The notes under the pieces are model-generated. The model did not search any database. It saw nothing but the letters and a program-made list of their open reading frames with translations, and was not told the DNA's origin. Shown here one piece after another: positions 18,163 through 29,140 of a stretch of 64,000 bases of DNA (position 1 is the stretch's first letter; every line of letters begins with the position of its first letter). The position numbers and the translations under genes are program-made. The stretch covers positions 1 to 64,000 of the forward strand of contig JAAYYU010000113.1 in NCBI GenBank assembly GCA_012515235.1. Reading direction: 5' to 3'. Source of the DNA: Candidatus Anammoximicrobium sp. (GTDB lineage Bacteria > Planctomycetota > Planctomycetia > Pirellulales > Pirellulaceae).

Positions 18163-18273
<111 letters not shown>

Positions 18274-18351
18274 GGGACGCCAGCAGCGGTAAACCTGCTG
18301 GCGCCATCAAAAAGGTTGAGCGGTAGATGGCACTTCCAAGAGCGCTGAATA

Positions 18352-21276
<2,925 letters not shown>

Positions 21277-21408
21277 ATCCAAAGCTCTTGGATACTCGCT
21301 GTACAAGCAGTGAGTTCTTTGCGCTCGGAATGACCCTCCCCCGCCTTGGCTTTCGCCCAGACGGCTTGGATCATTCTCCGAAGATGCCATCTACACGCTT
21401 CAACCAAA

Positions 21409-21421
21409 TTGTCAAAGAACA
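21409..21421 (-). promoter_or_regulatory. rRNA leader boxA antitermination site
   Basis: On the minus strand TGTTCTTTGACAA closely matches the bacterial rRNA boxA (TGCTCTTTAACA), which binds the NusB/S10 antitermination complex. It lies in the leader between the promoter and 23S, about 130 bases before the 23S 5' end. Confidence 0.75.
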
Positions 21422-21464
21422 ACCGGCAGCCTTCACGACTGCCATTCCCTCAACGGGAACGCGA

Positions 21465-21493
21465 AATGTACCAGCCGGCCTGAAGGCTGTCAA
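21465..21493 (-). promoter_or_regulatory. Sigma-70 type promoter of the 23S-5S operon
   Basis: On the minus strand TTGACA (21488-21493) is separated by 17 bases from TACATT (21465-21470). Together with boxA downstream this shows that 23S-5S is transcribed on its own rather than from a 16S promoter. Start of transcription would be near 21458. Confidence 0.7.
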
Positions 21494-22098
21494 CGACCTC
21501 AAAACGTAATTTCGTTTTTTTTCGTTGTGCCCCTGCCAAGCTCCGGTAACCGCTGTTTATCGGCACCGGAACCTGACCGCTTTAGCGAACCGACTGGATT
21601 TATTGTACGGCATGTCGTGTCGTAGGCAAAGGGCCCGCGACCAAGTTTCCGCAGGATCGCACGAGGCGCGGCGTTGGCGGATCGCGTCACCACTCGCAAC
21701 CAGAGCGATTCCCAAACCGCGGTTGTGCGTTCTGCCAACCTGGCCCATCGTCTTGTACGCTAACCACTTGCAGCGACGAGAACCGTCTCGTGTCCAAGAC
21801 CGGGCCAGTGCTCCATCGGCCCTTTGTGTCGCGTATGTCCCTCCGTGCGAGACCACTTGGAAAATGCCCGGTTTCAGCGAAGTGGCAAGTGCCCGCTGGT
21901 GACCGCATCGCGTTGAACGCGATCGCCGCAATCTTCGCAGAACCCCTCAGAACTACTGTCCCGGACGAATCCGATTCAGCGATGGACAATTTGCCCAAGC
22001 TGCTTGATTTAACGATTGGCTTTGGTATGGTGAAAGCGGTTTGGCAAGGTTTGTCCCATGCTGTGTGCAACTTCTTGGACTTGCGGAGGACGTGACTC
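21494..22098. other. Intergenic region between the rRNA promoter and the TIGR03000-type gene
   Basis: About 600 bases with no supportable gene and no 16S or tRNA sequence. An A/T run (CGTTTTTTTTCG near 21510-21521) lies just upstream of the rRNA promoter and may serve as an UP-type or spacer element. A candidate plus-strand promoter lies at 22004-22031. Confidence 0.5.
22004..22031 (+). promoter_or_regulatory. Candidate promoter for the Cys-rich exported protein gene
   Basis: TTGATT and TATGGT with a 16-base spacer, about 68 bases before the start codon. Pattern match only. Confidence 0.3.
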
Positions 22099-22944
22099 AT
22101 GCTTCGGCCCCTGTGGAAAAAATGTCTGTTGATGGCCGCCCTGGCGGTGGCCGGTATCATGCTGTCGTCCAGTCCGGCTCAGGCCGGCTGGTGGCACTGG
22201 CGTACAGGTTGTGGCGGGTACGGCTACGGCTGCTATCCAGCCTACGTTTACACGACGTCGTATTGCAGCCCCTGCATGACCGCTTGCGGCTGTTCCTGCT
22301 GGTATCCCTGCTACGACACGTGCTGCAGCCCGTGCTGGAGTCCTTGCTACAGCTCCTGTTGTGATTGTGTCCTAGATTGCTGCGACGCCGCAGTCGCGGA
22401 GGAAGAGGGGACCGTCGAGTCGCAAGAGGTGCCGCCGGCCCCGGCTCCCGCGGTCCCGCCGCCGGTCGAACCGCAAGCGGCGACGCCGCCTCCCGCGCCG
22501 GCTGTGGCCGAGGAGCAACCGCAGGAACGGGCCCCTGCGCTGCCGCCCTCTCTGGAGCCCAAGACGGTGCCCGCCGCGCCGGATGTGAACTTGCCGAAGT
22601 TGCCGGAAACGCCGCTGCCTCCGGCACCTGGCGAGGCTCCCAAGCCGACCGCGGGCCGCAGTGTGCCGGCCAACTCCGCCCTGCTGTCAGTGGCCGTGCC
22701 ACAGGATGCCCGCGTGTACGTCAACGGCAAGTTGACCCAAACCCCCGGCGCGCAGCGCCAGTTCGTCTCGCACGGACTGCTGGACGGTTACAACTATACG
22801 TACGAAATGCGAGTGGTTGTGACGCGCAACGGACAGGAGTTGAGCGACACGCAGGTCGTGCGTGTGCGTGCTGGGCAAGTTCGCGATCTGTCCTTCGATT
22901 TCGATGGCCGCGCGAACGCAGTCCTGGCAGCTCGCCTGCCGTGA
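22099..22944 (+). CDS. Cys-rich exported protein with planctomycete TIGR03000-type domain
   Basis: 281 residues. Signal peptide 1-29 (ends SSSPAQA), then a Cys/Tyr/Trp-rich stretch at about 35-95 with repeated PCW/PCY/SC pairs, a Pro/Ala/Glu linker to about 190, and a C-terminal domain with LLSVAVPQDARVYVNGKLTQ, FVSHGLLDGYNYTYEMRV and a final VRAGQVRDLSFDF. That last part matches the planctomycete-specific TIGR03000 domain, of unknown role and thought to be at the cell surface. GGAGG precedes the ATG, and a strong terminator follows. The cysteines could cross-link a wall or metal-binding coat; that is a guess. Confidence 0.88.
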   Translation: MLRPLWKKCLLMAALAVAGIMLSSSPAQAGWWHWRTGCGGYGYGCYPAYVYTTSYCSPCMTACGCSCWYPCYDTCCSPCWSPCYSSCCDCVLDCCDAAVAEEEGTVESQEVPPAPAPAVPPPVEPQAATPPPAPAVAEEQPQERAPALPPSLEPKTVPAAPDVNLPKLPETPLPPAPGEAPKPTAGRSVPANSALLSVAVPQDARVYVNGKLTQTPGAQRQFVSHGLLDGYNYTYEMRVVVTRNGQELSDTQVVRVRAGQVRDLSFDFDGRANAVLAARLP

Positions 22945-22977
22945 CGCGACGAGCGAGCGCTCCCCACGGGACTCGGA

Positions 22978-23011
22978 CGCCCGGCTTTTTGGAAAAGGCC
23001 GGGCGTTTTTT
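22978..23011 (+). terminator. Rho-independent terminator after the Cys-rich protein gene
   Basis: CGCCCGGC at 22978-22985 pairs with GCCGGGCG at 22998-23005, followed by TTTTTT. It is 34 bases after the stop codon. Confidence 0.9.
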
Positions 23012-23089
23012 GCAGCGCCCGGCGACACCGTGCCTGGGCCGCCCGCTCGTCGGCGATACTAGTCTCCGCCAGATCATCGCCTGACGGAG

Positions 23090-24283
23090 TTAGTCGCGCC
23101 GCTCCAGCAGCACGACCGAGGTATCGTCGTGTCGGCCAGTGCCCTGGGTGGCCTCGTTGGAATCGTGGAACAGCCTTTCCAGCGTCTCCGCCAGCGGCAG
23201 ATTGATGCTGTCTTTCAGCGTCTTGATAATGCCCACCTCGCCGAACTGGTCTTCTTCCTTGCCGTCTTGGGGAAAGGCCTCGTCCAGGCCGTCGGTGTAC
23301 AGCAGGATGCGGCAATTACGCGGGACTTCGATTTGGCATTTCTCGTACTCCCAATCCTCGTCGATGATCAGCGGCAGTCCGCCTTCCTCTTTGCTGCCCA
23401 GCTTGTGGATTTCGTTGGTCGCGAGATCCTGCAGCAGAGGCATGGGATGGCCCGCGGATGTCCATTCAAAGCGATGCGTGACGGGGTCGAGCGTGCAGTA
23501 CAGCAGCGTGATGAAACCGCCCTGGTCGGCGCTGATCACGGTGCTGTGGCACAAGCGGCGGTTCACTTCGGTGACGAATTCCGCCGTATCCGCGAAACGG
23601 CGGTCGCGGATCATGCTGATCAGTGTGTGCATGGTCATGATCGACATGCACGCTTTCACGCCGTGCCCGGCGGCATCGCCCAACACGATCACGATCTGGT
23701 TGCCCTCCAGATTGAACACGTCGTAGTAATCGCCGCCAGCCATCACGACGGGCTGCTCGCCGAACACGCGGATCTGGGACGGTTCGTAGCGGGCGACAAT
23801 CTTGTAGCCCTGCGGCATGGGCAGGTCGTGAGGCAAGACGGCTTCCTGCAACTGCCGCACGGCCTCGACTTCTTCGCGCAGTTTCTCCGCCACGATCTGA
23901 GCCCGCTGCGCTTGGACGGTCAGGAAGGCGGCCTCCATGATCGACGTCAACAGGAACACGAAGTCGCCGGCGTCGTCGCGGGAGATGAACGAGTGCAAGC
24001 CGTTCTTGATGAACTTGGCGACTTGGCTGATTTCTCCCGGCCGCCAGGCGCCGACGACCGGGGCGTTGGGCAGTCGGCGACGGATCACCTCGAATAACTC
24101 GAAAGCCACGTTCTCCGAAGGGAAGGTCAGGTCCATCAGCACGGCATCGAAGACATCGTTCGTCGCCGCCTGAGTCAAGCCCTCGGCATCCGTGAAGACC
24201 TGTGCCGTATTTTCATCGACGTTCAGAAACGTGTCGATCAGTTCTGCTTCGGCGATGTCGTCCCATCCCACCAGGATCCGCAT
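23090..24283 (-). CDS. RsbU/SpoIIE-type PP2C phosphatase with N-terminal receiver-like domain
   Basis: 397 residues. Residues 1-120 resemble a receiver (paired D8/D9, D51 in FDAVLMDLTFP) but the usual conserved Lys near the end is not seen, so phosphorylation is uncertain. A short coiled segment (about 125-145) leads to the SpoIIE-type phosphatase with GGDYYDVF, LGDAAGHGVKA, LLYTDGLDEAF and the C-terminal GRHDDTSVVLL metal-binding motifs. Such enzymes dephosphorylate anti-anti-sigma factors in partner-switching pathways; no STAS protein or anti-sigma kinase is in the window. Likely a single-gene transcript. Confidence 0.9.
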   Translation of the reverse strand: MRILVGWDDIAEAELIDTFLNVDENTAQVFTDAEGLTQAATNDVFDAVLMDLTFPSENVAFELFEVIRRRLPNAPVVGAWRPGEISQVAKFIKNGLHSFISRDDAGDFVFLLTSIMEAAFLTVQAQRAQIVAEKLREEVEAVRQLQEAVLPHDLPMPQGYKIVARYEPSQIRVFGEQPVVMAGGDYYDVFNLEGNQIVIVLGDAAGHGVKACMSIMTMHTLISMIRDRRFADTAEFVTEVNRRLCHSTVISADQGGFITLLYCTLDPVTHRFEWTSAGHPMPLLQDLATNEIHKLGSKEEGGLPLIIDEDWEYEKCQIEVPRNCRILLYTDGLDEAFPQDGKEEDQFGEVGIIKTLKDSINLPLAETLERLFHDSNEATQGTGRHDDTSVVLLERRD

Positions 24284-24748
24284 AGCGATATTCCTCTTGT
24301 GAAAGCGATGCCTTCGCTTGATCAGTCTGCCAGACCAAAAGTTTAACGCATACCCAGGCCAAACTTCAAGTTAGGGGGGAGGAAAACTCTGCTTGGCCCG
24401 CAACCCGTGCCAGCCCACCAAGAAAAACCGGTCCAGAGCGGTCCGTTGCGCCCGCAGCGACGATGAACGGCCAGCGCTCCGCACGGAAGAAATTACCCCC
24501 GCCAAACACTAAAATGGGTGTTTTTGGGCAGAAGAAATCGTCCTTTTGGGAATTTGTCGCTAACTCTGAAAGACGGATTTCCCGCAGTTGGCGGTAGATT
24601 GTATCCGTTCGCCTGCCGTAAAATGCGCGACCGCTTGCCGGCTGAAGGGACTCCCCGATATGGGCAGACCCTGATGAGGAAGATTTTGGCCTTCGGGTGT
24701 AAAAGCAACGGCCGGCCGCCTTTTTCGCCATTTTTGAGGAGAACGCGA
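24284..24748. other. Divergent intergenic region
   Basis: About 465 bases between the phosphatase and the LsrG-like gene, so it should hold both promoters. A small inverted repeat CCAAACAC...GTGTTTTTGG lies at about 24502-24527. No gene is supported; plus-strand open frame upstream of 24749 has no ribosome site. Confidence 0.45.
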
Positions 24749-25045
24749 ATGTACGTCGTCAGCGTCACGGTGCATGTCAAACCCGAGTACGTGGAGTCCT
24801 TTATCGAAGCCAGTCTGGACAATGCCCGCCACACGCGGCAAGAACCGGGCAACGTCCGCTTCGACGTGTTGCAGGCCGAAGACGATCCCGCCCGGTTCCT
24901 GCTGTACGAGGCCTACCACAGCAAAGACGATTTCGCCAAACACCAGCAAACGAGCCACTATCTGCAATGGCGGGAGCGCGTCGCGGACGCGATGGCTCAG
25001 CCCCGACAAGGCGTCAAGCACCACAGCTTGTTCTCTGGCGAGTAG
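24749..25045 (+). CDS. LsrG-like antibiotic-biosynthesis-monooxygenase-fold protein
   Basis: 98 residues, the length of E. coli LsrG (96). The ferredoxin-like dimeric fold shows VSVTVHVKPEYVESFIEA, the conserved EPGNVRFDVLQ, and RFLLYEAYHSKDDFAKHQQT followed by SHY, close to LsrG, which isomerises phospho-DPD in AI-2 processing. Related monooxygenases such as YgiN act on quinones, so the reaction is not settled. Start 24749 follows TGAGGAG. The SNF2 gene begins 10 bases later, so they are probably co-transcribed. The LsrF-type aldolase lies 22 kb away. Confidence 0.78.
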   Translation: MYVVSVTVHVKPEYVESFIEASLDNARHTRQEPGNVRFDVLQAEDDPARFLLYEAYHSKDDFAKHQQTSHYLQWRERVADAMAQPRQGVKHHSLFSGE

Positions 25046-25055
25046 CGAGAATTCC

Positions 25056-27773
25056 ATGAACGTACAGTTGGCCGTCGCGCCCTCGGGCCGAATCGTTGCC
25101 GTCGAAGCGAGTCAGGCGGCGAGCGATTTGGCGGGCGCATCGTCGGAGGCGGTTTCGGACCAGCGACTGGAGCGGAAGATCGCCCAGCAGTTTGCATCCA
25201 GCCAAGCGGAGGGACTTTGGGCTTTGGCGACCGAGCGGTTGGACAGGGCGCCGAATCTGTCCTTCGCCTACTGGCGGGATTTCGCCGCGCGTTACCTGAT
25301 GGAACTCTGTCATACGCCGGAGATCACGGGCATTGCGATCGAAGCGGTTCCGCCGCCCGCGCCGGCGGAACTTGGCGCTCTGCTCCTGAATGCTCCGCCT
25401 TTGCAGGGCGCCGAATATCTCACGGAAAGCGTTCTAGCGGAGATCTGGACCGACCTGGACGCGTGGGTCCGTCGCGAGGTGGCCGGATACGGCGATGGCT
25501 TGGCCGGCTTTCTCAAGGACCGCGCCACTTTGTGGCATCAGGTGGGACGGGTCTGCTTTCACTTGGCCGAGAACCGCCGCGATCCGAACTACCCGTTTGC
25601 GTTCCTGGCGACCTATGCCACGGGACTTACGGCGGGCGCCCGCGTCCAGTACCAGCCGCTGAGCAAAGCGCTCCGTGAATACGCCGGGGCCAGAGACAAG
25701 AAGACGCTCATCAAGCTGCTCTTGCCGGTTCAATCGGCAGCGGAAAAGAGCAAGCTCGCCAAGGAACTAGTCGCATCGGGCGATCTCTACCAGCCACTGG
25801 CCTGGACGCCGCGCGAGGCTTACCGGTTCCTCAAAGACACTCCCGTGTTCGAGGAAAGCGGCGTGCTGGTGCGTCTGCCCGACTGGTGGAAGAAGCGGCC
25901 TCGGCCCCGAGTTGGCGTGAAGATCGGCGACAAGAAACAGAAGAAGTTCGACGCCAACGCCATGTTGGATTTCCGGGTGCAACTGGCGCTGGGCGACCAG
26001 GAACTGACGGAAGCCGAATGGCGCGAACTGATGGCGGCCGACGAGGGCTTGGTGCTGCTGCGAGGGCAATGGGTCGAGGTGGATCGCGACAAGCTGGCCG
26101 AGGCGCTGGACCACTGGAAGAAGGTCGAACGGCTCGCGCGCAACGGGCTGACGTTCGTCGAAGGCATGCGTCTGTTGGCCGGCGCGCCGCTGGATCTGGC
26201 GGACCAAGCCGGGGCCGACCAGCAGCAGGAGTGGTCGTTCGTGAATGCGGGAGTATGGCTCGGCCAACTGCTCGAAGATCTCCGCAGCCCGGAACGTTTG
26301 GAGGAAGTCCGGCCGGGTGCGGAGTTGAAGGCGACGCTGCGCAAGTACCAGGAGACGGGCGTCGGCTGGCTCTGGTTCCTTTCCAGCCTGGGGCTGGGCG
26401 CGTGCCTGGCCGACGACATGGGGCTCGGCAAGACGATTCAGGTGCTGGCCCTGTTGGCGATACTCAAGAAAAAGCCCGGCGTCAAGCCGTCGCTGCTGGT
26501 CGTACCGGCGTCGCTTCTGGCCAACTGGAAAGCCGAAATGCAGCGGTTCACACCGGCGCTGCGCGGCAAGTTCGTACACCCTTCCGAGACGCCCAAGGAC
26601 GAACTCGCCCGCATGGCCGAGCAGCCGGATCGGGCGCTGCAGGACGCGGACTTAGTGCTGACGACCTACGCCATGCTCCAGCGGCAAACGTGGCTGCTGG
26701 ACGTACACTGGCAGTTGGCCGTGATCGACGAGGCACAGGCCATCAAGAACTCGGCCGCGGGACAGACGAAAGCGGTCAAACAGCTGCAGGCCGGCGCGCG
26801 GATCGCCTTGACGGGCACGCCGGTCGAAAACCGGCTGTCAGATCTCTGGTCGCTGTTCGATTTTCTCTGTCCGGGCCTGCTGGGCTCGCAGGCCAAGTTC
26901 AAGGATTTTGTCAAGGCGCTGAACGCGCGCGAACAACAACGCTACGCGCCGCTGCGGCGGCTGGTCCAGCCGTATATTCTCCGGCGTCTGAAGACGGACA
27001 AACGGATCATCGCCGATCTGCCCGACAAGACGGAAGTGCGTGCGTTCTGCGGCCTTGGCAAACGGCAAGCGGTGCTGTACGCCAAGCTGGTCGACGAGCT
27101 GGCGCGGGCCTTGGAGACCCTGGACGGGATGCAGCGGCGGGGTCTCGTGCTGGCCTATCTGATGCGGTTCAAGCAGCTGTGCAATCATCCCAGTCAACTG
27201 CTCGGCGACGGCCAGTTTTGCCCGGAGGACAGCGGCAAGTTTTCCCGACTGGCGGAGATTTGCGAGGAGATCGCGTCGCGGCAGGAGAAGGCCCTCGTGT
27301 TCACCCAATTCCGCGAGATGACGGAACCGCTGGCGGCTTTCCTGGCGGGGGTGTTCGGACGTGCCGGCCTGGTCCTGCACGGGACCACCGCCGTGGTCCG
27401 GCGGAAGAAGCTGGTCGACCAGTTCCAGCGCGACGACGGTCCGCCCTTCTTCGTCCTGTCGCTCAAGGCGGGCGGGACGGGGCTGAACTTGACCCAGGCC
27501 TCGCACGTCATGCACTTTGACCGCTGGTGGAACCCGGCCGTCGAGAACCAGGCGACCGACCGCGCCTTCCGGATCGGTCAGCACCGCAACGTGCTGGTCC
27601 ACAAGTTCGTCTGCCGGGGCACGATCGAGGAGCGGATCGATGCGCTGATCGAAGAGAAAACACAACTGGCAGCGGACGTTTTGGAGGGCGGCGTGGAAAA
27701 GACCCTCACCGAGATGAGCAACGCGGAACTGATGCGGCTAGTTGCTCTCGACGTCGACCGGGCCTGTGTGTAA
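25056..27773 (+). CDS. SNF2-family DEAD/DEAH-type ATP-dependent helicase
   Basis: 905 residues. The N-terminal ~420 residues are the family's bacterial SNF2-associated region; the motor has Walker A DDMGLGKT at about 452-459, DEAQ (Walker B) at about 557, TGTPVENR motif III, and in the second lobe VFTQFREM, SLKAGGTGLNLTQA and the arginine finger region DRAFRIGQ. Such proteins translocate on double-stranded DNA and remodel protein-DNA or RNA polymerase complexes. A SWIM-type partner is encoded 58 bases downstream, the usual bacterial pairing. The ATG at 25056 has a weak ribosome site and may rely on coupling to the gene 10 bases upstream. Confidence 0.93.
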   Translation: MNVQLAVAPSGRIVAVEASQAASDLAGASSEAVSDQRLERKIAQQFASSQAEGLWALATERLDRAPNLSFAYWRDFAARYLMELCHTPEITGIAIEAVPPPAPAELGALLLNAPPLQGAEYLTESVLAEIWTDLDAWVRREVAGYGDGLAGFLKDRATLWHQVGRVCFHLAENRRDPNYPFAFLATYATGLTAGARVQYQPLSKALREYAGARDKKTLIKLLLPVQSAAEKSKLAKELVASGDLYQPLAWTPREAYRFLKDTPVFEESGVLVRLPDWWKKRPRPRVGVKIGDKKQKKFDANAMLDFRVQLALGDQELTEAEWRELMAADEGLVLLRGQWVEVDRDKLAEALDHWKKVERLARNGLTFVEGMRLLAGAPLDLADQAGADQQQEWSFVNAGVWLGQLLEDLRSPERLEEVRPGAELKATLRKYQETGVGWLWFLSSLGLGACLADDMGLGKTIQVLALLAILKKKPGVKPSLLVVPASLLANWKAEMQRFTPALRGKFVHPSETPKDELARMAEQPDRALQDADLVLTTYAMLQRQTWLLDVHWQLAVIDEAQAIKNSAAGQTKAVKQLQAGARIALTGTPVENRLSDLWSLFDFLCPGLLGSQAKFKDFVKALNAREQQRYAPLRRLVQPYILRRLKTDKRIIADLPDKTEVRAFCGLGKRQAVLYAKLVDELARALETLDGMQRRGLVLAYLMRFKQLCNHPSQLLGDGQFCPEDSGKFSRLAEICEEIASRQEKALVFTQFREMTEPLAAFLAGVFGRAGLVLHGTTAVVRRKKLVDQFQRDDGPPFFVLSLKAGGTGLNLTQASHVMHFDRWWNPAVENQATDRAFRIGQHRNVLVHKFVCRGTIEERIDALIEEKTQLAADVLEGGVEKTLTEMSNAELMRLVALDVDRACV

Positions 27774-27831
27774 CAATGGCACTCTGGACAGATGCGTCTG
27801 GGGGCAGCTTTTTACAAGGAGGAACTCTGGC

Positions 27832-28707
27832 ATGGCATGGTACGGATACGGCTGGCGGCCCTATGTCCCGGTGTCACAGCGCCGCGCCCAGGCACGCAAG
27901 AAGATGGACTCCCTGCGCAAGAAGGGCGTCAACATTCAGCCGGTCACGATCGCGGGCCGCAAGATCGCCACGACGTTTTGGGGCGAAGCCTGGTGCGATC
28001 ACCTGGAATCGTTCAGCGATTATGCCAACCGTCTGCCGCGCGGCCGGACCTATGTCCGCAACGGCTCGGTCTGCCACCTGGAGATCAACCGAGGGGAGGT
28101 GCTGGCCAAAGTGATGGGGTCGGAACTCTACAACCTCCGCATCCAAATCAAGACGCTGCCGGCGAAGAAATGGAGTGCCATCAAAGAGCGCTGCGCCGGC
28201 CAAGTCGGCTCGCTGCTGGAACTGCTGCAGGGCAAGCTGTCCGATCACGTCATGCAGGTCGTCACGGACCGCCAGGAGGGGCTGTTCCCGGCACCTGGAG
28301 AAATCTCGCTGAAGTGCGATTGTCCGGACTGGGCTGTGATGTGCAAGCACGTCGCGGCGGTGCTGTACGGCGTCGGGGCCCGGCTGGACCAACAACCCGA
28401 ACTGCTGTTCAAGCTGCGGGGCGTCGATCACGAGGAGTTGATTGCCGCCGACGCCGAAGCGGCCGTGTCGGCGGCCACCTCGCGGGGCAAGGCCAAGCGG
28501 CTTTCCGGCGGAGAGTTGTCGGACGTGTTTGGCATCGATTTGGACACGTCCGAAACCCCAGCGGCGGCAACCAAGCCTGGAAAGAAGGGCTCCAGAAAGC
28601 CGGCGACGAGCAAGAGTCGAACCAAGGCGGCGAAGAAGACGACGGCCAAGAGCGCAAGGAACCAGCCGGCGACAAACAAGGCGGCTGGCAAGCGAAAGGC
28701 GAAGTAA
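27832..28707 (+). CDS. SWIM zinc-finger protein, partner of SNF2 helicase
   Basis: 291 residues. The SWIM motif is CDCPDWAVMCKHVAAVLY at about 163-180 (CxC then CxH). The N-terminal part (TTFWGEAWCDHLESFSDYAN) is typical of the family paired with SNF2 helicases. The last ~60 residues are Lys/Ala/Thr-rich and disordered, suitable for DNA contact. AAGGAGG precedes the ATG; an upstream in-frame start at 27742 would overlap the helicase gene and is less likely. Confidence 0.9.
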   Translation: MAWYGYGWRPYVPVSQRRAQARKKMDSLRKKGVNIQPVTIAGRKIATTFWGEAWCDHLESFSDYANRLPRGRTYVRNGSVCHLEINRGEVLAKVMGSELYNLRIQIKTLPAKKWSAIKERCAGQVGSLLELLQGKLSDHVMQVVTDRQEGLFPAPGEISLKCDCPDWAVMCKHVAAVLYGVGARLDQQPELLFKLRGVDHEELIAADAEAAVSAATSRGKAKRLSGGELSDVFGIDLDTSETPAAATKPGKKGSRKPATSKSRTKAAKKTTAKSARNQPATNKAAGKRKAK

Positions 28708-28780
28708 GCATGAAAAGGCAGGAAGGGCGAAAAGGCGTCAGGAACCGTTGCATCGCCAAAAGCAAGGAGAATGGCAGGAA

Positions 28781-28933
28781 ATGGCCTCCCCCATCTTCTT
28801 GGTTCGCCAACAGCTGAGTCGGCAGTGGTGGCATGAAAAGCGGGCGAAGTACGAACTGGTTTCGAGCCAACCGGTCGTTGACGAGGCCCGTGCTGGCGCC
28901 CCCTCGGCGGCGCAGAAACGGCTGCATTTCTAA
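28781..28933 (+). pseudogene. Truncated PIN-domain (VapC-type) toxin remnant
   Basis: A 50-residue frame reads LVRQQLSRQWWHEKRAKYEL followed by VSSQPVVDEARAGAPSAAQK, very like the second helix and strand of planctomycete/cyanobacterial PIN proteins (HQxLTREWWxxRRxxYEL, SQxVxDEAxAGDPxAA). The N-terminal strand with the first catalytic Asp and everything after this block are missing, so it is a relic. No antitoxin gene is beside it. Confidence 0.65.
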
Positions 28934-28990
28934 TGCCGCACGGCAGTAGCCTTTGCGGCGGCAACTTGCCGCGACGAAGAACTGGTTAGA

Positions 28991-29140
28991 CGCCGGGTGA
29001 TTTCCAGCCGTCGCGGCGGCACGATCCTGATCGGGGTGGCCAACGACGGTACGCCTGTCGGCCTGTCGGCCCAGGACGGGCGGCAGATTAAGCAACTGAT
29101 CGCAAATGTGCCCGCCACGGTCGCGGCCAAGGAGCCCTTG
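28991..29140 (+). pseudogene. AlbA_2/Schlafen-type domain remnant fused in frame to the amidase
   Basis: In the amidase frame, directly upstream of its start, the translation SSRRGGTILIGVANDGTPVG followed by LSAQDGRQIKQ matches the core of an AlbA_2 (COG2865) DNA-binding domain. The rest of that protein is missing. It leads without a stop into the amidase, giving a possible chimera from a GTG at 28997, but the amidase has its own ATG with GGAG at 29141. Confidence 0.6.

Noticed and set aside
21494-22098. 16S rRNA or spacer tRNA upstream of 23S
   Set aside because: No conserved 16S segment or cloverleaf found in this gap; the boxA and promoter sit directly before 23S.
28781-28933. Active toxin-antitoxin system
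   Set aside because: The PIN fragment lacks its first catalytic Asp strand and later acidic residues, and no antitoxin frame precedes it.
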